From the IMG/VR virus record IMGVR_UViG_3300035092_000013, positions 1-62,252 of that record: a stretch of 62,252 nucleotides of DNA. One strand, given 5' to 3'. The position numbers were made by a program, and so were the translations under genes. How positions within the stretch are numbered: the stretch's first letter is position 1; each line of letters opens with the position of its first letter. This DNA comes from a virus. Below the pieces are notes generated by a model, which was not told the origin of the DNA, made no database searches, and saw nothing but the letters and a program-made list of their open reading frames with translations. This document shows, one piece after another, positions 15,640-25,181 of the stretch.

Positions 15640-18222
15640 TTACCCGCGACTGGTGGTCCGAGAGTTCGCGATGGCGTTGGCCTGTGAGGCGGCGGCCTGG
15701 GCCTGCGGGTCGCCGTCACCGAAGCCGGTCACCACGACGGGCGGCTGCTGAGCGGACGTTTCGCCGTTACCGCGCCGCTTGGCGGCACAAGGTGCACATC
15801 CCACTTTTCTCTCCTTCGGGGGAAGGACGGTCGCCGCACTCGCGGTTAGCGGTACGGTTCCCGTGGTGATCCGCCGACGGATGTCGGCGAGAGCCTGCCT
15901 GTTGTCGATGCCGAGCCGTGCGCGAATGCGCCCGAGCTCCATCCGGTTGGTGCCCGTGTCGACGGCCTCGACCGTGTCCTCGACGTACGCGGCCTCGGTC
16001 AGCATGATCGGAACGGTGCTCGCGGTGACGACCGAGTTGTCGTCGACGCGGACCGCCGCGACGTTGGTGCTGCGTGCGAACCCGGGTACGGGAACGGCGA
16101 GTGCCGCGACGAACTCCTTCCAGCCGCGACGTTCACGGTGAGGAGGCCAGTCACCCGACAGCTGACACGCGGAGAACCGGAGGAAGTCCTCGCTGGACAT
16201 CGGCATGATCGCACCGGCGACCCACGGCGCCTTGTGCTGCCGCGACTCACCGACGCGGACGACGGCGGCGATGGAGCACGAGTTGTCGTAGTGACTCATC
16301 CGCTCCTCGGCGTCGTCCGATGCGTACGGGCTGAGGTGTCCGCAGTTCATCGTGATCACACCGGTGCGGATCTTGATCAGCTCGCCGTCTTCACCCATGA
16401 CGACGGTAGGCCGGTTCATCCAGCGGGTGTAGTCGACGTTGCCCATCGGGATCGTGATCCGCTTGTTGCGGAACGCGCGGTGCGGTACACCCGACGGTCC
16501 GACGAGACCAAAGATGTGACCGTTCGGCTCGATCCACACGGCACCGATCGGCGGCAGCTCCGTCGGCTCGCGGAAGAACCCGATCGGCGGCACCTCGGGG
16601 ATCTCGATGGTGTAGCCTCGCCGGGTCGGCGTCGCGGCTGCGGTGACGACTCTCACGTCATAATCGGAATCCAGTGCCGCGTCACGCCGTTCGCGACGCC
16701 TACGCTTCTCTTCCGGGGTTTCATCATCGTAGAAACCGCTGTCGTCCTCTTCAGCGTTGTTGGTGTACGTAGGTCGACGTGAACGAGGACGGACCTCAGC
16801 ACCTTCATCACTCTCAGGATCACCGATGATCTCGTAGTCTTCATCGTCGATTCCACCTTGAGCGAGTCCACCGCGATAGATGGACCGAGTGGAGTCCACC
16901 TTCGGAGGGTTGGTGTCACCTCCACCCTCGTGGTTCTTGGCGTTCGGGTCATCGTCGAACCGACCACGGAGGTCACGGATGTACCTGCGTACCTTGCCAC
17001 CGGCGGCGGTGAGTGGCTCTTCATCCAGCATCGACAGGTCTCCCGTCAGTTCCAGTGAAGCCCCGACGAACGCGGGAAGGTTGACTAGCGTCGCGCCACG
17101 AACACGGCCCTTGTGGAAGATGGTCTTCTCGGGTGCGGCTCCGGCCATCATCTCGATGAGCTGCTGCTCCTCCGACATGCTGGGATCCGGCTGGGCGAAG
17201 ACGAGCTCGACGTCCGACTCCTTCACCGAGTCGGCGTCGATGGAGACACCGTTGAGGTACTTGCCCTTCATCTTCCGCGCGGCCTGCATGCCGTACTGGT
17301 CATCGAGATCGATCGTGCCGCGACCCATGATCTTGTTGCCGTCGCGCCAGACCTCGGTGATGTTACCGACGTTGGTCGACTTGTCGGTCGTGCCGCCGTG
17401 ACTGGTCTCGTACTGGTACATCAACGGGAGCGGTGGTGTGGCCCATCCCAGCGAACCGTTGGCGAACTCACGTCCGTCACCGGTCTCCTCACCCTCGATC
17501 GCGAGGACACCTTCCCACGAGATCGAGCGTGGGTTGGTGGTGCCGACCCGCTGGACGGGTGCATCTACTGTCGTCACCTCGAAGCTCTCCGTTCCTGCGC
17601 TGTGACCCTTCCCCGGAGGCGCGCCGACCGCCTCGACGTGGTACTCGTTGCAGAGTCCTTGCGGGTTACGCACGTACTTACCAAGGTGCCGAACACAGCG
17701 ATCAAAGTCACCGGGTGTGCCCCAACGGATCTTTGCCGCACCCTCACCGTGCGTCCAGTACTCACGAAGGTCACGGTCACTCCCATACGCCTCGGCGGAG
17801 ATCTTGATGATTCCCGGATCGTTCACATCGAGTGTTTCGATGTCAACAACCGTTGACTCGGTCTCGGAGGCGTACAGCGCTCGAAGCTGCGCGGCGGCCT
17901 GGGCGTGTGTCTCATGGCATCCGGCGACCGAGTTGTCGGACACCTTGACGACAGCGTAGGGCTTGTCGCCCGAGCATCCCACTCCGTTTCGGATCCGCCA
18001 CGGCACCGTGTTACCTCCTCCGTTGACGTTAGCGTACAACGACTCCGTGTCGCCGGAGGCGGTAAGGGTCTTCACCTCCTCAGGGCTGGTGTTGAGGAAG
18101 TCATTCACCTCACTGTCGGTGAGTCCGGTGCCGGGCTGGTCACCTTCATCGTCATCGACCACGATGAACCGGACGTTGTCATCGTCCGTCAGCGCTGTCA
18201 AGACCTGCTTAGGTTCGGTCAC
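15640..18222 (-). CDS. Prohead protease (S78-like) fused to long N- and C-terminal extensions
   Basis: The 860-residue product contains a protease-like core around residues 230-400: PLPLMYQYETSHGG with His275 and KYLNGVSIDAD with Ser327, the His and Ser positions expected of HK97-type prohead proteases, then RGATLVNLPAFVGASLE. The N-terminal 210 residues include REYWTHGEGAAKIRWGTPGD and YHVEAVGAPPGKGH, a segment that I recall from other actinophage capsid proteins. The C-terminal half has an acidic/Arg-rich linker (residues 440-530) and another domain ending in a Cys-rich CAPCAAKRRG. It should process the capsid protein and scaffold domain. GTG overlaps the MuF stop (GTGA). Confidence 0.7.
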   Translation of the reverse strand: MTEPKQVLTALTDDDNVRFIVVDDDEGDQPGTGLTDSEVNDFLNTSPEEVKTLTASGDTESLYANVNGGGNTVPWRIRNGVGCSGDKPYAVVKVSDNSVAGCHETHAQAAAQLRALYASETESTVVDIETLDVNDPGIIKISAEAYGSDRDLREYWTHGEGAAKIRWGTPGDFDRCVRHLGKYVRNPQGLCNEYHVEAVGAPPGKGHSAGTESFEVTTVDAPVQRVGTTNPRSISWEGVLAIEGEETGDGREFANGSLGWATPPLPLMYQYETSHGGTTDKSTNVGNITEVWRDGNKIMGRGTIDLDDQYGMQAARKMKGKYLNGVSIDADSVKESDVELVFAQPDPSMSEEQQLIEMMAGAAPEKTIFHKGRVRGATLVNLPAFVGASLELTGDLSMLDEEPLTAAGGKVRRYIRDLRGRFDDDPNAKNHEGGGDTNPPKVDSTRSIYRGGLAQGGIDDEDYEIIGDPESDEGAEVRPRSRRPTYTNNAEEDDSGFYDDETPEEKRRRRERRDAALDSDYDVRVVTAAATPTRRGYTIEIPEVPPIGFFREPTELPPIGAVWIEPNGHIFGLVGPSGVPHRAFRNKRITIPMGNVDYTRWMNRPTVVMGEDGELIKIRTGVITMNCGHLSPYASDDAEERMSHYDNSCSIAAVVRVGESRQHKAPWVAGAIMPMSSEDFLRFSACQLSGDWPPHRERRGWKEFVAALAVPVPGFARSTNVAAVRVDDNSVVTASTVPIMLTEAAYVEDTVEAVDTGTNRMELGRIRARLGIDNRQALADIRRRITTGTVPLTASAATVLPPKERKVGCAPCAAKRRGNGETSAQQPPVVVTGFGDGDPQAQAAASQANAIANSRTTSRG

Positions 18223-21200
18223 GGCAGGATCACCTCCATGTGCACCCGCACCGGTCCGTAGCCGGTCGCGGGAGTTACCTTCTTGATCCGGTACTTCAGG
18301 CCTGATGTGAGAAGCAGCTCGTTCTCCGACTTGTAGCTGCTGATCGTCTTAACCCACGCGACCGGTGTTCCCGCTGGAACGTCGATCTCGAACAAGACCG
18401 GCTTACTCGAGAACGCCGGTGTCGAGGAAGAGCTGGTGGACAGGAACCCGGGCTCCTGGACGGCCTTGCCCTCGAGCGCCTGAAGCAGCTTGATCTTCTC
18501 TTCCTTCGTCGTGCTACCGATGTCCTGATCCGACAGTCCCACGGCGCTCCAACCGGCGCCACGGGTTACGCGAACCGGCTTCGGTATCGGCCTCATGCCG
18601 TCCTGCGCGCTCTTGACGAGCTTCTTAGTGTGCTCTGTGCACTTACTTGGGTCACGAAGGCAGCCGTTCATCGACACGTATGTCGAACCCGTGTACGCCT
18701 GAAGCGCCGACTTCTGCGGTGGTGTCCACTGACCGTGATTCTTCATCATCTGCTGATGTAGGGCGTCCATCTCAGCAAGTGATTGAATCTTGTACGATCC
18801 AGCGGGCGTGCCCGACGGAGGATGAGGAACGTCGAGGATCGTCACCGTGGGTGTGGTCTTAATCTTGACCGCTGGTGCGGCTTTGGTCTTAGCCGACGGC
18901 ACACCGTACGGTGTATGCACCGGCTTCGACTTGGCGACCGGCAGACCCAGTGTCTTCGCCATCTGAAGACCGTTCTTGGTCTTCAGGAACTTGGTGACCT
19001 TGTCGGTGAACGGCGTCGGTGACGTCTTCGTCTTCGTCGTGCTGTCCATGTACGACAACACCTGCGCGGACGTGAACTCCGGATGCGCCTTCAGCGTCTC
19101 GGCGAGCGTCTGCAGCATCAGGTCCGAGCTCGTGTGCCACTTGACACCCTGGTCATCGAAGATCTTCTTGAACGACGCCCCGATCTTAGGCGTGACCGTT
19201 GCGGGCGGCTTCGGCGGCGGCTTGAGACCTCCGCTAGGTTCATCTGCCTTGAACCATATGCCGGAACCCTTCGCCATACTGGCGAGGACCTCATCGTCAT
19301 CGCTGTACATCTTGACGAGAGTCCAAGAGCTCGCGTCGTCGGGACGGGTCTGCTTAACGAACGAACCGTTCTTGTAGATCATCCGCACCTGCGGTCCGCC
19401 ACCCGGCTTGCTGTACGTGGCGACGACGTCCCCGTCCTTGTACTGACCCTGCAGGATGGTGTCGTCGAGATTCAGGCCCTTGGTCGGTGACACGGTAGGT
19501 GTAACCGTGGACTGCGGGATCGATGAAGACGGTGCGTTGACCCCGAACTTCGGCTCATCACCCTTGGACCACACACCCGGAGAAGGAGAGGTGATGATGT
19601 CGATGACCGATTGCGAGTCGGTCTTCATGTAGGTGGTCTTCCAGTTGCTACCCGTATGAACCTGGTGCAGGTAGACCTGGTTCTTGTCGTCCCAGCGCCA
19701 GCGACGAGCTGCCTTTCCTCCAGGTGTCGTGTACGTCGCGATGACCTGACCATCAGCGTACTTTCCGTGCATGATGGTCGTGCTGAGGTCATACGTGGCC
19801 GGTGATGTTGTGGACGGTGTCGACGTACCTACGGTCGACGGTGTCACCTCGCCGAGGTACCACGGTCCCTTGTCTTTCAGGTAGTAGTACGTTTCAGCCT
19901 TGCCGAGGTGTGGATCAGGCGTGAACCAGTCACCATAGTCATACTTGACCTGGGTAACTACCTTGCCGTTCTTAAAGATAACTCGAGCGGCCACAACCGG
20001 AGGAACATTGCCGAATGCTGCACCAAGATCAGCATCCGCGTACGTCGCGATAACCTCTCCCTCGACGTACTTTCCATTGAGGATCGCGTTGGTAAGCTTC
20101 GGCACCTTCTTCGGTAGCGTTGTGGGAACGGGTGACGGCGCGATCGATGGTGTCGTTGATGTACCCACGGTCGACGGTGCTATGTCACCGAGGTACCAGC
20201 CGTGTCCTGCGTCGGCACCCTGAAGCTTCTTATACGCCTCGGCCTTGCCGTACCCCTTACCCTTCCAGACCCCGTTCGCGTCCTTGAGCTGAACCTCGAT
20301 CTTGTTGTTCTTGTACACAACACGCAGAAGTCCGTCACCCGACGTGGCGATGACGTCACCGTCCTGGTGCTTCCCGTAGATGATCGCGTTGGTGAGCTTC
20401 GTCACCTTCTTGGGCAGTGCGCCGGAGACGGACGACGGCGTGGTCGCCGACTTGAGCGGACCAGGTGCGGTCGTCGGCTTACCGATGCCCATGTAGCTGA
20501 AGTTGGCGTTGCCGAAGTCGTTCAGCGTGTAGTAGGTCTGCAGCGGATAGAAGTCACCCTTACCGGGTGTTCCCTCGATCTCGTCGGACAGTACCCACTT
20601 ATCACCAACCTTGTACGCGACGAGTCGATGGTACTTCCCCGTCGCCGGGTCGACACCACCCACGGTGGGTTGATGTGTCGGATACTTTCCGTTTCCGACG
20701 TCGTTCCACAGCTTTGCGTGTGGTGCACCGGTCGCGGAGAGTGGACCCGGATGTGCGGCGTCCTGGACGAAACCCGCTGAGGAGGACGGTGGCGGTGCCG
20801 GTGTCGGCGTGGTCTTGGGAACGGTCTGCTTTGTCTTGAGGACGTCGTACTCCTCCAGGGCGGCGTCGTTGAACTCACCCTCGTTGTGCCACGTGCGACC
20901 CTTGTGCCACTGACCGAAGACCTGGTCGTACTCCTCTTCGTGAAGCTGAAGGTACCCCTTCTCATCCTTCCGAACGACGATGCGCAGCGGGTTCTGATGA
21001 ACGTCTAGGGTCGTTCCCTTGAGGACGACGTCGCCTTCCTCCAGGTTCATCTCCAGAAGCGCCTTGTGCCAGATGTACTCCTGCTTGTAGATCGAGAGGT
21101 CGTGCTCAACACCCGACACCGGAAGAGGTGGAGGCTTGGTTCCAACCTTCGTCGCCATGTGCTGCTTGAAGGCGTGAGTCGGAGAGATACCGAGTGATGT

Positions 21201-24200
21201 AAGTGACGTCTTTAGTTCATCAGGTGAAGTCAGTGTCTCGACGTCACCCCAAATTGGAGACCCGTTCGGTAGGAAGTTGCCGTTAGGAACCTGGTGTTTT
21301 ATAACGGTGACACCGTTGTCTGTGTAACCTACGGTGTATCGATGAGTGACCCCACTCGCGTCGGTCGTCTGCAGTAGTGTCTGCACCTGTGAATACTGAC
21401 CCGACTGTGCGGCCGACCAGATGTCCTCGCTCTTAACATCACCATATGTGAACACCGGAGTGTTAAGGTCCTTCACAGACCTAATAGGTGATTCGTTATC
21501 GTCAACGAAGTCACCATCATCGAACCCCTCGTCGACGAAGTATCCCACCTTGACCTTTGACTTCATCGCCTCGAGGTCATCATCCACCGACAGCATGTGA
21601 TCGTCCACGGGGTGGAAGTCGACCTCACCGGTGGATGACGAGAGAAGACCCTCGTTCTCGGCGCGCTTCAGCAGGTCCGCACGACGAGCGATGAGCTTCT
21701 CGGCGAGCTTCTTATCCTTGACGATCTCGCGGATCTTCTCAGGTGTCAACTTCTCGACGTGGTCGATGGACTTGACGAGTTCCTCGTCGGACATGCCCTT
21801 GAACAACTTCGCCGTCTGCGGGTTCTTCTTCACGTCACGAAGTGTGTCCCACTCGGGAACGTCGGTTCCGAACTCCGAGCCCTTCGACCCGCCCTGCGCC
21901 CGGTACTCCAGCGAACCACCGACGTCGATCCGGTGTGGCTTACCGTCCGCATCGAAGATGATGTTGTCGTATGAGAGTCCCGCGACATCCCAGTTGGCGA
22001 GAAGCGCGTCCATCGCGAAGCCCTCACGCGCCGCGAGCATCTTGCCGGTGGTGTCGGACTTACCGGGATGAGACACGACGTAACCCAGTGTGGCGTCACC
22101 CTCTGGAATGATCCGCGTCGCGGTGTGAACACCGCTAGTGAGACCCGGTGCTCCCGTCCCGATGACAACCTCGGGCGAGTCGATACCGGTGGCACGGTAG
22201 AGCGCGGCCGCGTCCTGTTCGTTCTGCGCGTGCTTCAGGCTCTTCTGCTTCTTGACGTACCAGCGTGATCCGTCCGGTGCCTCGAAGATCCCACCCTCGT
22301 TGGATCCCTTCTTACCGGTGACCTTCTTCAGCTTGGAGAAGTCACCGGCCAGGATGTCGTCCACACCGCCGGGTTGTGATCCCGGCACCTCGGGCTTCTT
22401 CTGGTCGGGTGGGAACAGGTCGAGGATGTTCTCCTTCCACTTCCCGTCGGCCAGCGGTCCAAGGAGCTTACCCTGGTCATCGAGCGCCTGGATCTCGTCG
22501 GCGGTGAGCCACTGGGCGTCACCGGTCTCGAGCTTCGCGTTCTCGCCCGACAGGTCGGGCACGAGCTGGTCGGGCACGGTCGCGGCATATGACGTGTACT
22601 TCCAGCCGCCGGTGTCCGGCACCTCCAGCTCGTGAAAGCCGTGAACACGGCCCTTGGCGACATCCTCAGGATTGAACCCGAGCTCCTCGACGATCTCACG
22701 TGCGGCGGCCTGGACGGGTGTCTCCTTCGAGTCGAGTCCGCCACCCGGCAGCTGCCACTTACCCGCTTGGCTGAGTGCCTTACCACGAGCTACCAGCAGG
22801 TAGCGGTCCACACCGTCCTCACCGCGGTGACGAAGCATGACCCCGGCGGCACCGTACCTGCCCCACGGACCCTTCGAGCCGTCGGTCTTCTTGACGTGAC
22901 CGTCACCGGACTTACCGGGATCGGCCGCGAGCACCATCATGCCGGGTTCACCGTCGGGATCGGAGAACTTGACCTTCGTCCCCTTCTTACCCGCGGACGA
23001 CGGTGGCACCGCGTTGAGGTCCAGCTCGGGCTTCTTGTTCTTGTCGGCGAAGTCGAACGGCAGCTCGTCGGTCTTCCCCTTAAGGAAGTCGAGGATCCCC
23101 TCCGCGTTGGCCGTCTTAGCGAACTTCCCGTCGTGATCTCGCGGGTGCTCCGCCTCCTTCCACCCGTGCTTACCGGTCGCCACGACCGGGTCGTCCGCGT
23201 CCTGAACACCTAGTGGATACTCGGTGACCTTACCGCCGAAGAACACCCCGACACGGTCGAAGGTGACCGGTCCGAGCTTATCGGTCGCCTCAGGCAGGAC
23301 GGTGGCGACCTCGTCGGTGTACGCTAGGGTGATGTGCGGGATCCAGGGGCTGTGCTGCTCCGGTACCTCATCATCGAAGATATCCACGACGTCGGTAGTG
23401 ATCGACTTGTGGAGCGCGAGCAGCAGGTCGCTGCCGCGCACGCCGAGCACCACCGCGGTGTCGAACTCGTCGGAGTTCGGATTGAAGACGTTCACCGAGA
23501 AGGTCTCGGTCGTGATCGTCACGTACCTCTCGACGATCTCCGCGACTACGTCGGTCAGTAGTCGCCGGTTCTCATCACCCCACGACGCCGCGTCGCCGAG
23601 GTAGAGCAGGGTGACGTGCAGCTGCTCGGCCGGTTCGGCGAAGGCGTCGGTGAGCTCCATGATCGCCGCGTCCGGAACCGACGGCAGCAGCGCGATCATC
23701 GCGCCGGTCTGAACCTCGGCGGCCGCGGTGATGACAGATTCATCATCCGCAAGGTGAACCTTATCGGTCCACACGACGAGCTGGTTGCCACCCGCTCCAA
23801 AGCCGGTGCCACCGTTCGTAAACCGCTCGACGTTGTCACGCCCAAGGATACCGTCATAGCCTTCACGCATGGCAAGCTGACGAAGTGCTGCTGCCTGTGC
23901 GTCTTCGGTGGAAAGACCCTTCTCCTTCTCATATCGTTCGCTAAGCGCTCGCCACCGCTTAGTTCCACCAGGAAGCATCCTTGCAGCGGCGCTTAGTGTG
24001 CCGTACACTCCTGTGGAGTAGACCGATAGGAACCGAGCGTCATCGTCCACCTTGACTGGAATGGTCTCAGTCTCGTCCGTTTCATAGAGTGAACGAGTGG
24101 TGTCGTCGATCGCGAGGTACGTTCCCGCACCCAAGAGCTTCCCGTGCGCACCGCCTGCTTTGGGATTAAAGCCACTTTCACGGATCTTATCACCACTACG

Positions 24201-25178
24201 TGTTGTGTGGGTGACGTGAAGATCGTGAAGTTGACTTCCCTTAACGACACCGCTTTCCTGGTAGATCGAATCAGTGATCTTACTGATGTCGAGAAGTTTT
24301 TCGGCATCACCGCCACCGTGTTCGATGAACTGACCGTCATGTCCACGCGGGTGCTCGTCCGGTACGAAATCCGCGGCGATCAGGGGCTCATCGTCTAGAG
24401 AGAGATCGAACGCGACGGAACAGCGACACTGGATGATCTCACTTGGCGGTGCGCTGACGTCACCCGGGATCATCAGGTACGAGACGCCGGTGCCGCACTC
24501 GGGGCCACCCAGTGTGAACGGGTGAAGAAGGTCGACGGTCTGTCCACCGGCGGCTTTGTGTGTGCAGCGCGTGCGCTCATCATTGGTGTCCAGCCACTCC
24601 TTGGTGCCGGTGAGACCCGAGACGAGAACCTGCTGGAACGATCCCGCGTTGGCGGCCATGTTGGCCTCGGTACGGGCGATCACGTTGGCCCGCGCCTGGC
24701 TGACCTGAGCGGCCTGCTGGACCCGGTTCGCCAGGGCGGTCGTGGACTCTCCGAGTGAGAATCCTGTCAGCAGCTCCTCGCGGACCTTCAACCAGACGTG
24801 CTGACCGATCCCGACCAGCCGGTTCGTCGCGGAGGCGAGGTATTCCTCCGCGAACGTGTCCGACACCGCGTCCGGTGTGAAGTCGTCGAACGCCTCCTCG
24901 ATCCCCTGCCAGATGACGCCCGCCGACTCGAGGTACACGTCCGACAGCATCGGCATCAGCTCGGCGGAGACGTAGCCCTTCCACATGCCGGTCAGCGCGG
25001 CCATCTCACCGATGTCGACCGGCGGGACGGGCGCTCCAGCGGCGGTCACGACCCGCTGCGACTTGAAGAGCTGCACCGCCTTGTTACCCAGCGTCGTGAT
25101 CTTACGATCGACCGCGGCCGCGAAGGCGTCCTCGCGCTGCCGCATCTCAGTGGGTGACCACCCGAAGATCTTCGTCAC
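18219..25178 (-). CDS. MuF-type polyvalent virion protein with ART, 2H, NUDIX, kinase-like and repeat domains
   Basis: This 2319-residue protein starts with a phage Mu F/SPP1 gp7-like head domain (residues 1-260; HKAAGG...SEIIQCRC). Further domains by motif: an ADP-ribosyltransferase-like fold (about 315-478; HVTHTTR, GAGTYLAID); a 2H phosphoesterase (490-655; HVT at 521 and HIT at 615); a NUDIX hydrolase (770-920) with a full NUDIX box, Gly813, Glu819, Arg827-Glu828, Glu831-Glu832, Gly834; a protein-kinase-like domain (940-1175; YVKKQKS, NWD at 1062, DN at 1071, RIDVGG); four to five beta repeats (about 1590-1982); and a C-terminal ADP-ribosyltransferase (2130-2319) with Arg2206, STS 2247-2249 and ExE 2285-2287. 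MuF proteins are packaged and can be delivered with DNA, so these enzymes probably act on the host early in infection. Targets are unknown. Confidence 0.85.
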   Translation of the reverse strand: MTKIFGWSPTEMRQREDAFAAAVDRKITTLGNKAVQLFKSQRVVTAAGAPVPPVDIGEMAALTGMWKGYVSAELMPMLSDVYLESAGVIWQGIEEAFDDFTPDAVSDTFAEEYLASATNRLVGIGQHVWLKVREELLTGFSLGESTTALANRVQQAAQVSQARANVIARTEANMAANAGSFQQVLVSGLTGTKEWLDTNDERTRCTHKAAGGQTVDLLHPFTLGGPECGTGVSYLMIPGDVSAPPSEIIQCRCSVAFDLSLDDEPLIAADFVPDEHPRGHDGQFIEHGGGDAEKLLDISKITDSIYQESGVVKGSQLHDLHVTHTTRSGDKIRESGFNPKAGGAHGKLLGAGTYLAIDDTTRSLYETDETETIPVKVDDDARFLSVYSTGVYGTLSAAARMLPGGTKRWRALSERYEKEKGLSTEDAQAAALRQLAMREGYDGILGRDNVERFTNGGTGFGAGGNQLVVWTDKVHLADDESVITAAAEVQTGAMIALLPSVPDAAIMELTDAFAEPAEQLHVTLLYLGDAASWGDENRRLLTDVVAEIVERYVTITTETFSVNVFNPNSDEFDTAVVLGVRGSDLLLALHKSITTDVVDIFDDEVPEQHSPWIPHITLAYTDEVATVLPEATDKLGPVTFDRVGVFFGGKVTEYPLGVQDADDPVVATGKHGWKEAEHPRDHDGKFAKTANAEGILDFLKGKTDELPFDFADKNKKPELDLNAVPPSSAGKKGTKVKFSDPDGEPGMMVLAADPGKSGDGHVKKTDGSKGPWGRYGAAGVMLRHRGEDGVDRYLLVARGKALSQAGKWQLPGGGLDSKETPVQAAAREIVEELGFNPEDVAKGRVHGFHELEVPDTGGWKYTSYAATVPDQLVPDLSGENAKLETGDAQWLTADEIQALDDQGKLLGPLADGKWKENILDLFPPDQKKPEVPGSQPGGVDDILAGDFSKLKKVTGKKGSNEGGIFEAPDGSRWYVKKQKSLKHAQNEQDAAALYRATGIDSPEVVIGTGAPGLTSGVHTATRIIPEGDATLGYVVSHPGKSDTTGKMLAAREGFAMDALLANWDVAGLSYDNIIFDADGKPHRIDVGGSLEYRAQGGSKGSEFGTDVPEWDTLRDVKKNPQTAKLFKGMSDEELVKSIDHVEKLTPEKIREIVKDKKLAEKLIARRADLLKRAENEGLLSSSTGEVDFHPVDDHMLSVDDDLEAMKSKVKVGYFVDEGFDDGDFVDDNESPIRSVKDLNTPVFTYGDVKSEDIWSAAQSGQYSQVQTLLQTTDASGVTHRYTVGYTDNGVTVIKHQVPNGNFLPNGSPIWGDVETLTSPDELKTSLTSLGISPTHAFKQHMATKVGTKPPPLPVSGVEHDLSIYKQEYIWHKALLEMNLEEGDVVLKGTTLDVHQNPLRIVVRKDEKGYLQLHEEEYDQVFGQWHKGRTWHNEGEFNDAALEEYDVLKTKQTVPKTTPTPAPPPSSSAGFVQDAAHPGPLSATGAPHAKLWNDVGNGKYPTHQPTVGGVDPATGKYHRLVAYKVGDKWVLSDEIEGTPGKGDFYPLQTYYTLNDFGNANFSYMGIGKPTTAPGPLKSATTPSSVSGALPKKVTKLTNAIIYGKHQDGDVIATSGDGLLRVVYKNNKIEVQLKDANGVWKGKGYGKAEAYKKLQGADAGHGWYLGDIAPSTVGTSTTPSIAPSPVPTTLPKKVPKLTNAILNGKYVEGEVIATYADADLGAAFGNVPPVVAARVIFKNGKVVTQVKYDYGDWFTPDPHLGKAETYYYLKDKGPWYLGEVTPSTVGTSTPSTTSPATYDLSTTIMHGKYADGQVIATYTTPGGKAARRWRWDDKNQVYLHQVHTGSNWKTTYMKTDSQSVIDIITSPSPGVWSKGDEPKFGVNAPSSSIPQSTVTPTVSPTKGLNLDDTILQGQYKDGDVVATYSKPGGGPQVRMIYKNGSFVKQTRPDDASSWTLVKMYSDDDEVLASMAKGSGIWFKADEPSGGLKPPPKPPATVTPKIGASFKKIFDDQGVKWHTSSDLMLQTLAETLKAHPEFTSAQVLSYMDSTTKTKTSPTPFTDKVTKFLKTKNGLQMAKTLGLPVAKSKPVHTPYGVPSAKTKAAPAVKIKTTPTVTILDVPHPPSGTPAGSYKIQSLAEMDALHQQMMKNHGQWTPPQKSALQAYTGSTYVSMNGCLRDPSKCTEHTKKLVKSAQDGMRPIPKPVRVTRGAGWSAVGLSDQDIGSTTKEEKIKLLQALEGKAVQEPGFLSTSSSSTPAFSSKPVLFEIDVPAGTPVAWVKTISSYKSENELLLTSGLKYRIKKVTPATGYGPVRVHMEVILP

Positions 25179-25181
25179 GGG

